Below are positions 1 to 8,000 of a stretch of 11,893 bases of DNA, one piece after another. The notes beneath the pieces are model-generated. The model saw only the letters and a list, made by a program, of their open reading frames with translations. It ran no database searches and was not told the origin of the DNA. The stretch covers positions 1 through 11,893 of the forward strand of contig JAIXVS010000258.1 in the NCBI GenBank assembly GCA_027482795.1, written 5' to 3'. Origin of the DNA: Rhodobacter sp. GTDB taxonomy: Bacteria > Pseudomonadota > Alphaproteobacteria > Rhodobacterales > Rhodobacteraceae. The first letter of the stretch is position 1. Each line of letters opens with the position of its first letter. Position numbers and translations under genes: made by a program.

Positions 1-403
1 CGCGGTCAAAACCTGCGTCATGTTCTTCTGGCCCCAAATCGCGGGCAAAAGGGGCCCAATCAATGTGCGCGCGCCGATATGGCGTGAACCCCTGCACTTC
101 ATCGGCGATGCGAAAACGTGACAGGCCTGTCAGCGTGATCATATAGCGCCCATCATCGGTTTCCGAAAAGGATGTGATCCGCCCTGCGCAGCCGATGGCT
201 GACAGTTTGTTGCCGCCGCCCTTTGGCATCTCGCGCGGTTGCACCATGCCAATCAGCCGCGCGGGGCTTTTCAGGCAATCATCCAGCATCGCCAAATAGC
301 GCGGCTCGAACAAATGCAGCGGAAGCCGCGCGCGCGGCAACAGCAGCGCGCCGGGTAGGGGGAAGATGGCGATCAGGTCTGGTAGCTCTATGGATTTGCT
401 CAT
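1..403 (-). CDS. LON substrate-binding domain protein (3' end missing)
   Basis: The reading frame starts at ATG 403 and is still open at the left edge, giving 134 residues of a family usually a little over 200 long. What is seen is the N-terminal LON domain: an opening strand with FPLPGALLLP (about 14-23), the family signature LPLHLFEPRYLAML (27-40), IGCAGRI (70-76) and DGRYMITLTGLSRFRI (84-99). No AAA+ or peptidase part can fit before a normal end, so this is the stand-alone LON-domain type rather than the Lon protease itself. By family knowledge the domain binds unfolded or substrate protein; the precise role of the stand-alone form is not established. It lies 27 bases after the thioredoxin-TPR gene on the same strand, with only a weak TAGG ahead of its start, so co-transcription and some translational dependence on that gene are likely. 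The cytoplasmic location is inferred from the absence of a signal peptide. Confidence 0.88.
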   Translation of the reverse strand, partial: MSKSIELPDLIAIFPLPGALLLPRARLPLHLFEPRYLAMLDDCLKSPARLIGMVQPREMPKGGGNKLSAIGCAGRITSFSETDDGRYMITLTGLSRFRIADEVQGFTPYRRAHIDWAPFARDLGPEEHDAGFDR

Positions 404-430
404 GGCGCAGAACCTAGTGCGCCAAAGCGA

Positions 431-1345
431 TCAGGCAAATATCATTGACGATAATCTGCGCCGTCCAGCCAAAACAATTGGGTCTTGGGGGGGCAGCGCC
501 TCGAATATCTGGAACAATTGCGCGCGCGCTGCGCCGTCGTTCCACTCGCGGTCGAGTTTGAACAAATCCAGCAGCGTGCTGATTGCTTCTTCTGATTTTC
601 CGCCAGCGTGCAGCGCCAAGGCAAGGTCGATATAGGCTTGACGGTTGGCAGGATCGGCGGCCAAGGTGCGGCGCAAATCATCTTCTGGGCCTGCGCTGGC
701 GGCGGCGCGTGCCAGATCTATTTGCGCGCGCAGGGGGGCCAGTTCTTTGGCCGCTGCAATGGCGGCAGGCGCGGCGGTTAGCAGCGCTTCGGCTTTGTCT
801 AAATCTTCGGCCATCAAATGCGCGCGGATCAGCCCTGCATAGGCCAGCGCGTTTTCAGGGTCTTCTTCCAAGATCGCGGCAAAGGTTTCAATCGCGTCCA
901 GCACCGCGCCCTCGGCCAACATCGCATCGGCGGCGGCAATCGCATCTGCCAGCCCGCCATCGGGTTCGGGCGACATGGCCACCAGCTTTTCTATAAAGCG
1001 CGCAATTTCTGACCCAGGGATCGCGCCTTGGAACCCATCCACAGGCTTGCCTTTGAAAAAGGCATAGACAGTGGGAATGGATTGAATGCGCAGCTGCCCT
1101 GCAATGCCCTGATTTTCATCGACATTGATCTTGACCATTTTGACGCGGCCCTTGGCACCTTCAACGGCGGCCTCTAGCGCGGGGCCAAGCGTTTTGCACG
1201 GCCCGCACCAAGGTGCCCAGAAATCCACAATCACGGGCACGTCCATCGACGCATCGATGACATCGGCCATAAAGCTGGCCTCATTGGTGTCTTTCACAAA
1301 GGGGCTTGCGGGTTTGGCTGCGCCAAGAGTGGGGGTGCCGAACAT
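431..1345 (-). CDS. ybbN: thioredoxin-TPR co-chaperone, YbbN/CnoX type
   Basis: The 304-residue protein has an N-terminal thioredoxin fold followed by helical TPR-like repeats, the architecture of E. coli YbbN/CnoX (chaperone-holdase that hands clients to GroEL and DnaK). Seen: FWAPWCGPCK with both redox cysteines at 47 and 50, and the cis-proline in QSIPTVY at 91. After a linker around 125-132 come alanine-rich helical pairs, for example AEGAVLDAIETFAAILEEDP (144-163) and DPANRQAYIDLALALHAGG (231-249). E. coli YbbN lacks this canonical CXXC (SQHC at the site), so this homologue should be able to do thiol-disulfide chemistry like the redox-active alphaproteobacterial forms. ATG 1345 is preceded by GAGAG at four bases' distance. 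It heads a probable two-gene unit with the LON-domain gene and is divergent from the SGNH hydrolase gene across 105 bases. No signal peptide, so cytoplasmic. Confidence 0.93.
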   Translation of the reverse strand: MFGTPTLGAAKPASPFVKDTNEASFMADVIDASMDVPVIVDFWAPWCGPCKTLGPALEAAVEGAKGRVKMVKINVDENQGIAGQLRIQSIPTVYAFFKGKPVDGFQGAIPGSEIARFIEKLVAMSPEPDGGLADAIAAADAMLAEGAVLDAIETFAAILEEDPENALAYAGLIRAHLMAEDLDKAEALLTAAPAAIAAAKELAPLRAQIDLARAAASAGPEDDLRRTLAADPANRQAYIDLALALHAGGKSEEAISTLLDLFKLDREWNDGAARAQLFQIFEALPPQDPIVLAGRRRLSSMIFA

Positions 1346-1418
1346 AGGTCTCTCGCTGGAAAGGGTTGCTTGCCCCTATATGCGCGCGTTACGCTGCAAA
1401 TTGAAGAGGCAACACGTA

Positions 1419-1424
1419 TATAAT
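1419..1424 (+). promoter_or_regulatory. candidate -10 box of the SGNH hydrolase gene
   Basis: A perfect TATAAT lies in a small AT-rich island (about 1411-1440) of otherwise GC-rich DNA, 26 bases before the ATG at 1451. No good -35 box is present 16-18 bases upstream; the nearest TTGAAG (1401-1406) is only 12 bases away. A start near 1431 would leave a leader of about 20 bases holding the AGGGG ribosome-binding site (1440-1444). The assignment rests on the hexamer and its position alone. Confidence 0.4.
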
Positions 1425-1450
1425 TTATCGAATATGAAAAGGGGCAGATC

Positions 1451-2086
1451 ATGGCGCTGGTTTTATGTTTTGGCGATAGCAACACCTATGGCGCGCCGCC
1501 GATTGTCGAGTTGGGAAAGGCGGAAAGGTTCGATGCGCAGACCCGTTGGCCGCGCCTGATGGCGCAGCAGGCTGGCGTTGAATTGGTAGAAGAGGGTCTG
1601 CCTGGGCGCACAACGATGTTTGATGACCCGATCATGGGGCCGCATATGAACGGGCAGACGGGGCTAAAGATAGCGCTGGAAAGCCATGGGCCAATTGATC
1701 TGTTGGTGATTATGCTGGGAACCAATGATGTGAAGGCGCGATTTACCGTGCTGCCTGCCCAAGTGCAGGGCGGCATGTCCAGCCTTTTGGACATTGCCCA
1801 GCACCGTATCATGCAAGAACGGCATGGCGGGTTTCAGATTTTGGTCATTGCCCCGCCGCCTGTGTTGGAACAGGGGCCGATCCGCTATGAATTCTTTGGC
1901 GGCGCAGCGCGATCTGCCCCTTTGGCCGCGCTGTATAGCGATCTGGCTGCGTCGCGGGATGTGCATTTTCTGGATGCAGGCCAGCATATTGCCGTAAGCC
2001 CAATTGACGGGGTGCATTTTGATGCCCCCGCACATGGGGCTTTGGCCGCCGCTGTGGCGGCCAAAGTCAGCGCTATATTGGCCTAG
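1451..2086 (+). CDS. SGNH/GDSL hydrolase, MsAcT-like acyltransferase/esterase
   Basis: A complete 211-residue SGNH hydrolase. All catalytic blocks are visible: block I CFGDSNTYG with nucleophile Ser10, block II GLPGRTT (oxyanion Gly near 52), block III GTND (Asn92), and block V DGVHF with Asp186 and His189 spaced DxxH. Opening, EEGLPGRTT, the DDP segment and the IMLGTNDVKARF stretch closely recall the Mycobacterium smegmatis acyltransferase/perhydrolase MsAcT and related arylesterases; this resemblance is from memory, not a search. No signal peptide is seen, so it is probably cytoplasmic, acting on small acyl esters; the natural substrate is unknown. ATG 1451 has AGGGG six bases upstream. The gene stands alone on its strand, divergent from the thioredoxin-TPR gene and convergent with the aldo-keto reductase gene, with which it shares four terminal bases. 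Confidence 0.93.
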   Translation: MALVLCFGDSNTYGAPPIVELGKAERFDAQTRWPRLMAQQAGVELVEEGLPGRTTMFDDPIMGPHMNGQTGLKIALESHGPIDLLVIMLGTNDVKARFTVLPAQVQGGMSSLLDIAQHRIMQERHGGFQILVIAPPPVLEQGPIRYEFFGGAARSAPLAALYSDLAASRDVHFLDAGQHIAVSPIDGVHFDAPAHGALAAAVAAKVSAILA

Positions 2087-3126
2087 TCAGCCGAGGATTT
2101 GGCCCAAAGGTTGATGTCTTTTTCTTCGGAAATAAGATCAATTTGGGCCAATTCTGCATCGGTAAAATCAAGGTTATCAATTGCCCCCACGCAGTCGATA
2201 ATCTGCTGCGGCTTAGATGCACCGATCAGCGCCGATGTGATGCCGCCGCGCCGCAGCACCCACGCAATCGCCATTTGCGCCAGCGTTTGGCCCCGCGCTG
2301 CCGCCATATCATTCAGCGCGCGCACGGATGCTAGCGCCTGCGGGGTAATCACGGCAGGGTCTAGCGATTTGCCTTGCGATGCGCGCGAACCTGTTGGAAT
2401 GCCATCTAGATACTTGGTCGACAAAATCCCCTGCGCCAGTGGGGTAAATGCGATTGAACCGATGCCAAGTTCCTGCAATGTTTCTTTAAGACCATCGGTT
2501 TCGACCCAACGATTTAGGATGTTATAGCTGGGCTGGTGGATAATGCAGGGCGTGCCCAGATCCTTCAAAATCGCCGCAGCCTCGCGGGTGCGGGCGGCGT
2601 TATAGGATGAAATCCCCACATACAGCGCACGTCCAGAGCGCACGATGTAATCCAGCGCGCCCATTGTTTCCTCTAGTGGCGTATCAGGGTCTAGGCGGTG
2701 GGAATAGAAAATATCCACATAATCAAGTCCCATACGTTTAAGCGATTGGTCACAAGACGCGATCAGATATTTGCGCGACCCCCATTCGCCATAGGGCCCC
2801 TGCCACATATCGTATCCCGCCTTTGACGAGATGATCATCTCATCGCGGTAGGGGGCGAAATCATCGGCCATAATGCGGCCAAAGGCGGTTTCGGCGCTGC
2901 CTGCGGGGGGGCCATAATTATTGGCCAAATCAAAATGGGTGATCCCCAGATCAAACGCCGTGCGGCACATGGCCTGTTTGGTCGCATGGGGCGTATCATC
3001 GCCAAAGTTGTGCCACAGCCCAAGGCTGACCGCGGGCAATTTTAGCCCCGACGTGCCGCAGCGATTGTAGACCATACGGTCATAACGGGTATCGGCAGCG
3101 CGGTAGGGGGGTGGGATAAAGGGCAT
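2083..3126 (-). CDS. gpr: aldo-keto reductase, L-glyceraldehyde-3-phosphate reductase (YghZ/Gpr) type
   Basis: This 347-residue protein is near-identical in length and order of motifs to E. coli YghZ/Gpr (AKR14), an NADPH-dependent reductase of L-glyceraldehyde 3-phosphate that also acts on methylglyoxal. Seen: SLGLWHNFG (34-42), FDLANNYGPPAGSAE (65-79) with Asp66 and Tyr71, SSKAGYDMW (100-108) with Lys102, DIFYSHR (138-144) with His143, then HQPSYNILNRW, AFTPLAQGILSTKYLDGIP and the cofactor-binding end SALIGASKPQQI. Asp66, Tyr71, Lys102 and His143 form the AKR tetrad. Start ATG 3126 is strongly supported by AGGAGA with a five-base spacer. A TTGACC (3173-3178, minus strand) could be a -35 box, but no matching -10 is clear. 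It is a cytoplasmic, single-gene unit divergent from tamA across 124 bases. The related potassium-channel beta-like AKR families are a less likely alternative. Confidence 0.95.
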   Translation of the reverse strand: MPFIPPPYRAADTRYDRMVYNRCGTSGLKLPAVSLGLWHNFGDDTPHATKQAMCRTAFDLGITHFDLANNYGPPAGSAETAFGRIMADDFAPYRDEMIISSKAGYDMWQGPYGEWGSRKYLIASCDQSLKRMGLDYVDIFYSHRLDPDTPLEETMGALDYIVRSGRALYVGISSYNAARTREAAAILKDLGTPCIIHQPSYNILNRWVETDGLKETLQELGIGSIAFTPLAQGILSTKYLDGIPTGSRASQGKSLDPAVITPQALASVRALNDMAAARGQTLAQMAIAWVLRRGGITSALIGASKPQQIIDCVGAIDNLDFTDAELAQIDLISEEKDINLWAKSSAD

Positions 3127-3196
3127 GATCTTCTCCTGTGAATGGCGCTAACTTTTCCGCTTTTGCGCCAATGGTCAAGCGTAGGACTATGTTTGG

Positions 3197-3225
3197 TTGC
3201 ATCTTGCGCCCATCCACGGCATACT
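3197..3225 (+). promoter_or_regulatory. candidate tamAB promoter
   Basis: TTGCAT (3197-3202) and CATACT (3220-3225) are separated by exactly 17 bases and lie 26 bases before the tamA start. The matches to sigma-70 consensus are modest (three and four of six). A transcript starting near 3232 would have a leader of about 19 bases containing AGAGG (3241-3245), five bases from ATG 3251. It overlaps the inverted repeat described separately. Confidence 0.3.
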
Positions 3226-3233
3226 GTGGATAA
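3212..3233. promoter_or_regulatory. inverted repeat with a perfect DnaA-box 9-mer, upstream of tamA
   Basis: ATCCAC (3212-3217) and GTGGAT (3226-3231) form a perfect 6-base inverted repeat around an 8-base centre that contains the candidate -10 box of tamA. The right arm extends to TGTGGATAA (3225-3233), whose reverse complement TTATCCACA is the strongest consensus DnaA box. It could be an operator, an RNA hairpin at the very start of the leader, a DnaA site, or chance. It lies 17 bases before the tamA start codon. Confidence 0.35.
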
Positions 3234-3250
3234 CTCGGGCAGAGGCATAA

Positions 3251-5065
3251 ATGACTGGTTGTTCAAACTGGCGATATATTGTTTTGGCAGCGGCGCTGAT
3301 TGCGCCCGCGCAGCCCAGCTATGCGCTGGATAGCGTGACATTTCGCGTGCAAAGCGAAGATGAAACGCTAAGTGCCGCTTTGCAAGACGCCTCGTTGTTG
3401 TTTCCGTTTCGCCGTGGCAGCAAATTGCCCGCGCAAGACATCATGTCAAAGGCGCGCGCAGAATATGCCGTGCTGCTGGATGCGCTGTATGCGCGCGGGT
3501 ATTTTGGCGCAGAGATTACAGTTTTGGTCGACGGGCGCGAAGCTGCCAACATAGAGTTGCTGGACTCCCCCGACAAAATTGCGAAGGTCGAGGTTTTGGT
3601 AACGTCGGGGCCAGAATTTGTCTTTGGCCGCACCAAAGTGGCCCCCTTCCCAGGCACGGCCCGCCCTGTCGATGGCTTTGCGCGCGGCGAAGTGGCCGCC
3701 AGCGGCGTCATTTTGGATGCAACCGCTGCGGGCATAGATGAATGGCGCAAACGCGGCTTTGCGATGACGAAAGTCGCGAAAAGCACCCTGCTGGCCGATC
3801 ACCAAAACCAAAAGGTCGATGTTGATATCGTTTTAGAAAAAGGCCCATTGCTGAGCTTTGGCAAGCTTTCGGTTCGCGGCGAAAAGAACATGCATCTTGA
3901 CCGCGTTATCGCTATTGCAGGCCTGCCCACGGGCGAGCAGTTTGCCCCTGAAGAATTGGATATTGTCGCCCAGCGTTTGCGCCGTACGGGCGCTTTTCGT
4001 TCGGTCGCCATTCAAGAGGGTACGGCGCTGGACGCGGATGGCAACCTGCCGATCACCGCAATATTGGTGGAAGAGCGCCTGCGCCGCCTTGCTGTTTCGA
4101 CCGATGTCGCCTCTTTAGATGGGGTGACAGTGGGCGTGGTGGGCGCGCATCGCAATTTGTTTGGCGGGGCTGAACGGCTGACCCTGTCTGCCTATGCAAC
4201 GGGGATTGGGGTAGACAGCGGCGGGCTGGATTACACGCTTTCGGCCACCTATGAACGCCCAGCAACCTTTACCCCCGACACCACCTTTTCGCTGGGGGTA
4301 CAGTTTGACCGCGAGCAGGACGCGCGCACCACGCTGGATGCCACCAGTTCAAACGCCAAACTGACGCAGTATTTTTCCAATACGCTGACAGGCAATGGCG
4401 GTGTGGCCTATCAACTCTCGCGCGCTGTCGATCCTTCGGGCACGACAATTTACAAAAGCCTGTCCTTTCCGCTTGGCCTTGCCTGGGATACGCGCAACAT
4501 TCAAAAAAGCGCCTCGGAAGGTGTGTATATCACGGCTGATGTGAAACCCTATGTCGGCTTTGGCGGCACAGAAAGCGGGGTGCGCAGTGAAATTGACGCG
4601 CGCGGCTATTTGGGCGTGACGCCATCGGATAGTTTGATTTTGGCGGCGCGGGTGCAGATGGGCATGATTACGGGGTCCAGCCTTGCAGGTGCGCCGCGCG
4701 AAGATCTGTTTTATTCGGGCGGGCCATCCACTGTGCGCGGGCAACCCTATAAATCGCTGGGCGTTTTCGCACTCACCAGCGGCAGCGGCACTGCGTTTGA
4801 AACGGGGGGCACGCATTATCTTGGCGGCAGCTTTGAGGCGCGGCAAAAGGTCAGCGACAGTATTGGCCTTGTGGGGTTTTTGGATGCAGGGCGCATTGAT
4901 GTGGGCGGGTTCTTTGAAACCAAAGACAATTGGCACGCAGGGGCTGGGGTTGGCGTGCGGTATATGACAGCGATTGGCCCTGTACGGCTGGATGTGGCGG
5001 GGCCTGTGGCAGGCGACACGGGCGGCGGCGCGCAGGTTTACATCGGTATCGGTCAGGCCTTTTGA
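3251..5065 (+). CDS. tamA: TamA, outer-membrane Omp85-family subunit of the translocation and assembly module
   Basis: A 604-residue outer-membrane protein. A signal peptide is visible (hydrophobic YIVLAAALIAPA, then PSYA, likely cut after Ala25). Three POTRA-like repeats follow, roughly 26-110, 112-198 and 200-277; the last is classic, with FGKLSVRGEKN and RLRRTGAFRSVAIQEG. From about 280 the protein alternates as a beta-barrel, including AHRNLFGGAERL (299-310), the Omp85 loop-6 motif in YSGGPSTVRGQPY (488-500, Arg496), and a terminal Phe604 of the kind recognised by the BAM machinery. Length and three POTRAs fit TamA (E. coli 577) rather than BamA with its five POTRAs. TamA works with TamB to insert outer-membrane proteins. 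The adjacent tamB overlapping by one base makes the assignment firm. ATG 3251 has AGAGG five bases upstream. Confidence 0.95.
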   Translation: MTGCSNWRYIVLAAALIAPAQPSYALDSVTFRVQSEDETLSAALQDASLLFPFRRGSKLPAQDIMSKARAEYAVLLDALYARGYFGAEITVLVDGREAANIELLDSPDKIAKVEVLVTSGPEFVFGRTKVAPFPGTARPVDGFARGEVAASGVILDATAAGIDEWRKRGFAMTKVAKSTLLADHQNQKVDVDIVLEKGPLLSFGKLSVRGEKNMHLDRVIAIAGLPTGEQFAPEELDIVAQRLRRTGAFRSVAIQEGTALDADGNLPITAILVEERLRRLAVSTDVASLDGVTVGVVGAHRNLFGGAERLTLSAYATGIGVDSGGLDYTLSATYERPATFTPDTTFSLGVQFDREQDARTTLDATSSNAKLTQYFSNTLTGNGGVAYQLSRAVDPSGTTIYKSLSFPLGLAWDTRNIQKSASEGVYITADVKPYVGFGGTESGVRSEIDARGYLGVTPSDSLILAARVQMGMITGSSLAGAPREDLFYSGGPSTVRGQPYKSLGVFALTSGSGTAFETGGTHYLGGSFEARQKVSDSIGLVGFLDAGRIDVGGFFETKDNWHAGAGVGVRYMTAIGPVRLDVAGPVAGDTGGGAQVYIGIGQAF

Positions 5066-8000
5066 TGCGGAAGATCGTTTTTTCCCTAGCGGTGGTAAGC
5101 CTGCCTTTGGTGGCGCTAGCCCAGACCACTGGCGCGGTGGATGACCGCGATTATTTGACCGCCCTGTTAGAAGACAACCTTTCGGGCGCAGGCAGGCAGG
5201 TTGTGATCACGGGCTTTGAAGGCGCGCTTTCCTCGCAGGCCAAAATCGCACAGTTGACTATTGCTGATGACTTAGGTGTTTGGATCAGCCTGAAAGACGT
5301 CACACTAGACTGGACACGCAGCGATTTGCTGCAAGGCATGGTGACCGTCAACACGCTGTCAGCCGCCGAGATAGACCTTGCCCGCCTGCCGCAGCGCCAA
5401 AGCGATGTGGTGGCCGAAGCCGCGCCTTTTGCCCTGCCAGACCTGCCCGTGTCCATCACCATCGGCACGATTGCGGCGCAAACGCTGCGGCTGGGCGCGC
5501 CTGTTTTGGGCCAAGAGATTACCGCCAGCGTGACCGCCGCGTTGCAGCTTTCGGGGGGCGAGGGGCAGGGCAGCCTGCATATTGAACGGCTGGATGAAAA
5601 CGCGCCAACGGGGCAGGCGGATGTGGCGATCAGCTTTGCCAATGCCACGCGCCAATTGGCGGTGGATGTGAAAATCGCCGAAGGGGCGGGCGGAATTTTG
5701 GCCCAAACCATGGGGGTGGAAGGCGCGCCTGCCTTGGCCTTTACCGCCCAAGGCGAAGGGCCGCTTTCCGACTTTGCGGCGCAGATTGCGCTGGAAAGTG
5801 ACGGCATTCAACGGTTTGGCGGCAGTGTGAAAATGGCCAGCCTTGATCCGAACACGGCGGGCAGTGGCAGCGCCTTTGCGGTGGATTTATCGGGTGACAT
5901 CGCGCCGCTGCTGGCACCCAGCTACCGCGCCTTTTTCGGCAGTGATAGCACTGTTCGCGCCAGTGGTACCGCCCCTGCCGCAGGCGGCTTTGATCTGGAC
6001 GCGCTGCATATCACCGCGCAGGCGCTGGATATTTCGGGGCGCTTGTCTGTGGCCGCCAATGGTGTGCCCAGCCAATTTGAACTGGCAGCGCAGGTACAAG
6101 ACCCAAGCGGCGCGCCCATTTTACTGCCCTTAGGTCTGGATTTGCCAGCAAGCATCGCAGGCGCAGACCTGCGCGCCAGCTTTGATGCCGCCCAAGGCGA
6201 TGCTTGGACGCTGTCGGCAAATATGGCGGGTTGGCAGCAAGAAGATTTGCGCATTGCCCAAACGCAGATCACCGGCCAAGGCACGTTGCGCGATGTGGCC
6301 GATAATGCCTTTTGGGACGGCGATGTCACCTTTTCTTCCGAAGGCGTTGTGCCCGCCCGCGCCAGCCTGTCGCGGGCGTTGGGCAGCGTGATTTGGGGCG
6401 GCGGCAAGATGACATGGCAAGATGGGGCGCTGTCCCTGTCGCAGCTGTCGCTTGCGGGCGAGGATTATCAAATTGCGCTGACGGGCAGGTTTGGCAATTT
6501 GGCGCAGGGCCTGACCTTTGACGGAAAAATCGAGGCCGAGGCGCAGGACGTCTCACGCTTTGCTGATATGATTGGCCAGCCAATCGCAGGGGCCGCGAAG
6601 GCATCCTATCAGGGCAGCGCCGTTTTGCTGACACGGGCCTTTGACGGCGCAATCGCACTGACCACAACCGATTTGGCGGTGGGCATTCCTGCACTGGACA
6701 GCAGCCTAAACGGCACGGCGCAGATCGATATTCAGGCCGCGCGGGACGAGGCAGGCATTGCCGTGCGCGCATTTGCCTTGCGCGCGCGCGGGATCACGGC
6801 TGATCTTTCTGGCCGTGTCGCTGCCACGGGCGTGGCGGTGGACGGCGATTTTGCCCTGCTGGACCTGCCCGCAGAGCAGCGCGGTTTTGGCGGCACAGTG
6901 GCGGGGCGTGTTTCCCTAACTGGCACGCCGCAAAATGCGCTGGCCCGCATCACCGCGCGCACATCAGGCATCGATCTGCCCATTTCGATGTTGCAACGCG
7001 TGGCGGCAGAAGATGCGGAATTTAGTGCCGAAATCGCCTTGGATAACCTAAGCCCCAGATTACAGGCGGCGCAGGTGACATCGGCGGCGCTAAGCGCGGA
7101 TGTTTCACCAGCACCCCAAGCGGGCAGTTATACTCTGCGCGTTGCCTTGGCCGATTTGGGCATGGTTCTACCCGAGATTCCAGGTGCGCTGACACTGGCG
7201 GGCACGGTGGCCCCCCAAGGCGATGGCGGCGACATTGATCTTACGCTGACGGGCCCTGCGGGTCTGAACGCGGCGGCGAAAGGGTTTATCAGCGCGGGGC
7301 AAGCGAATGATCTGCGCGCTTCGGGCAGTGCGGATGCGCGGCTGATCAACAGCTTTATCGCGCCTCGCAGCATCGCGGGGGCGGCGCGCTTTGATCTGCG
7401 GTTGCGCGGCGCGCCCGCCTTGCGCAACCTTTCGGGCAGCGCAAGTTTGGCAAGCGGGCGACTGGCCGACCCTAGCCTGCCATTTTCACTCAGCAGGATG
7501 AAGGTTCAGGCCGATCTGTCTGGCAGCCAAATGGCGCTGACGGGTTCTGCCAATGCCACAACGGGCGGCAGTGTCGACCTGAAGGGCAATATCGCGTTAA
7601 ATGCGCCTTATGATGGCGAACTGGTTATTGGATTGAACGATCTGCGCCTGCGCGACCCTGAACTTTATGATACATCCGTTGCGGGCAAGCTGCGCCTGAC
7701 AGGGCCACTGACAAATGGGGCCAGATTGGCGGGCACCATTGATTTGGGCCGTACCGAAGTACAGCTTCGCCCCACTGATGCCAGCACTGTTACCTTGCCC
7801 GATTTGCGCCACAGCGGCGATACGGTTGCGGCGCAAGAAACCCGCCACCACGCTGGGTTTGATCAGCGCGCCGCCGCCAGCGCCGCCGCCGCCCCCTTTG
7901 GGCTGAACATTCTTGTGCGTGCGCCCAATCGGTTGTTTGTGCGCGGGCGGGGGCTGGATGCGGAACTGGGCGGCGAGCTGCGCCTTGGCGGCACCACCAA

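Noticed and set aside
583..996. 137-codon plus-strand frame opposite the thioredoxin-TPR gene
   Set aside because: It mirrors a well-supported gene, is rich in Arg and Pro, and has no ribosome-binding site or family features.
4930..5064. Upstream extension of the tamB reading frame inside tamA
   Set aside because: The translation there is Arg/Gly-rich, lies in the conserved TamA C-terminus in another frame, and the ATG at 5065 directly opens a hydrophobic N-terminus.
6780..6792. Alternating CG run in tamB as a special structure
   Set aside because: It simply encodes Leu-Arg-Ala-Arg-Gly with preferred GC-rich codons, and short GCGCGC runs occur throughout the window.
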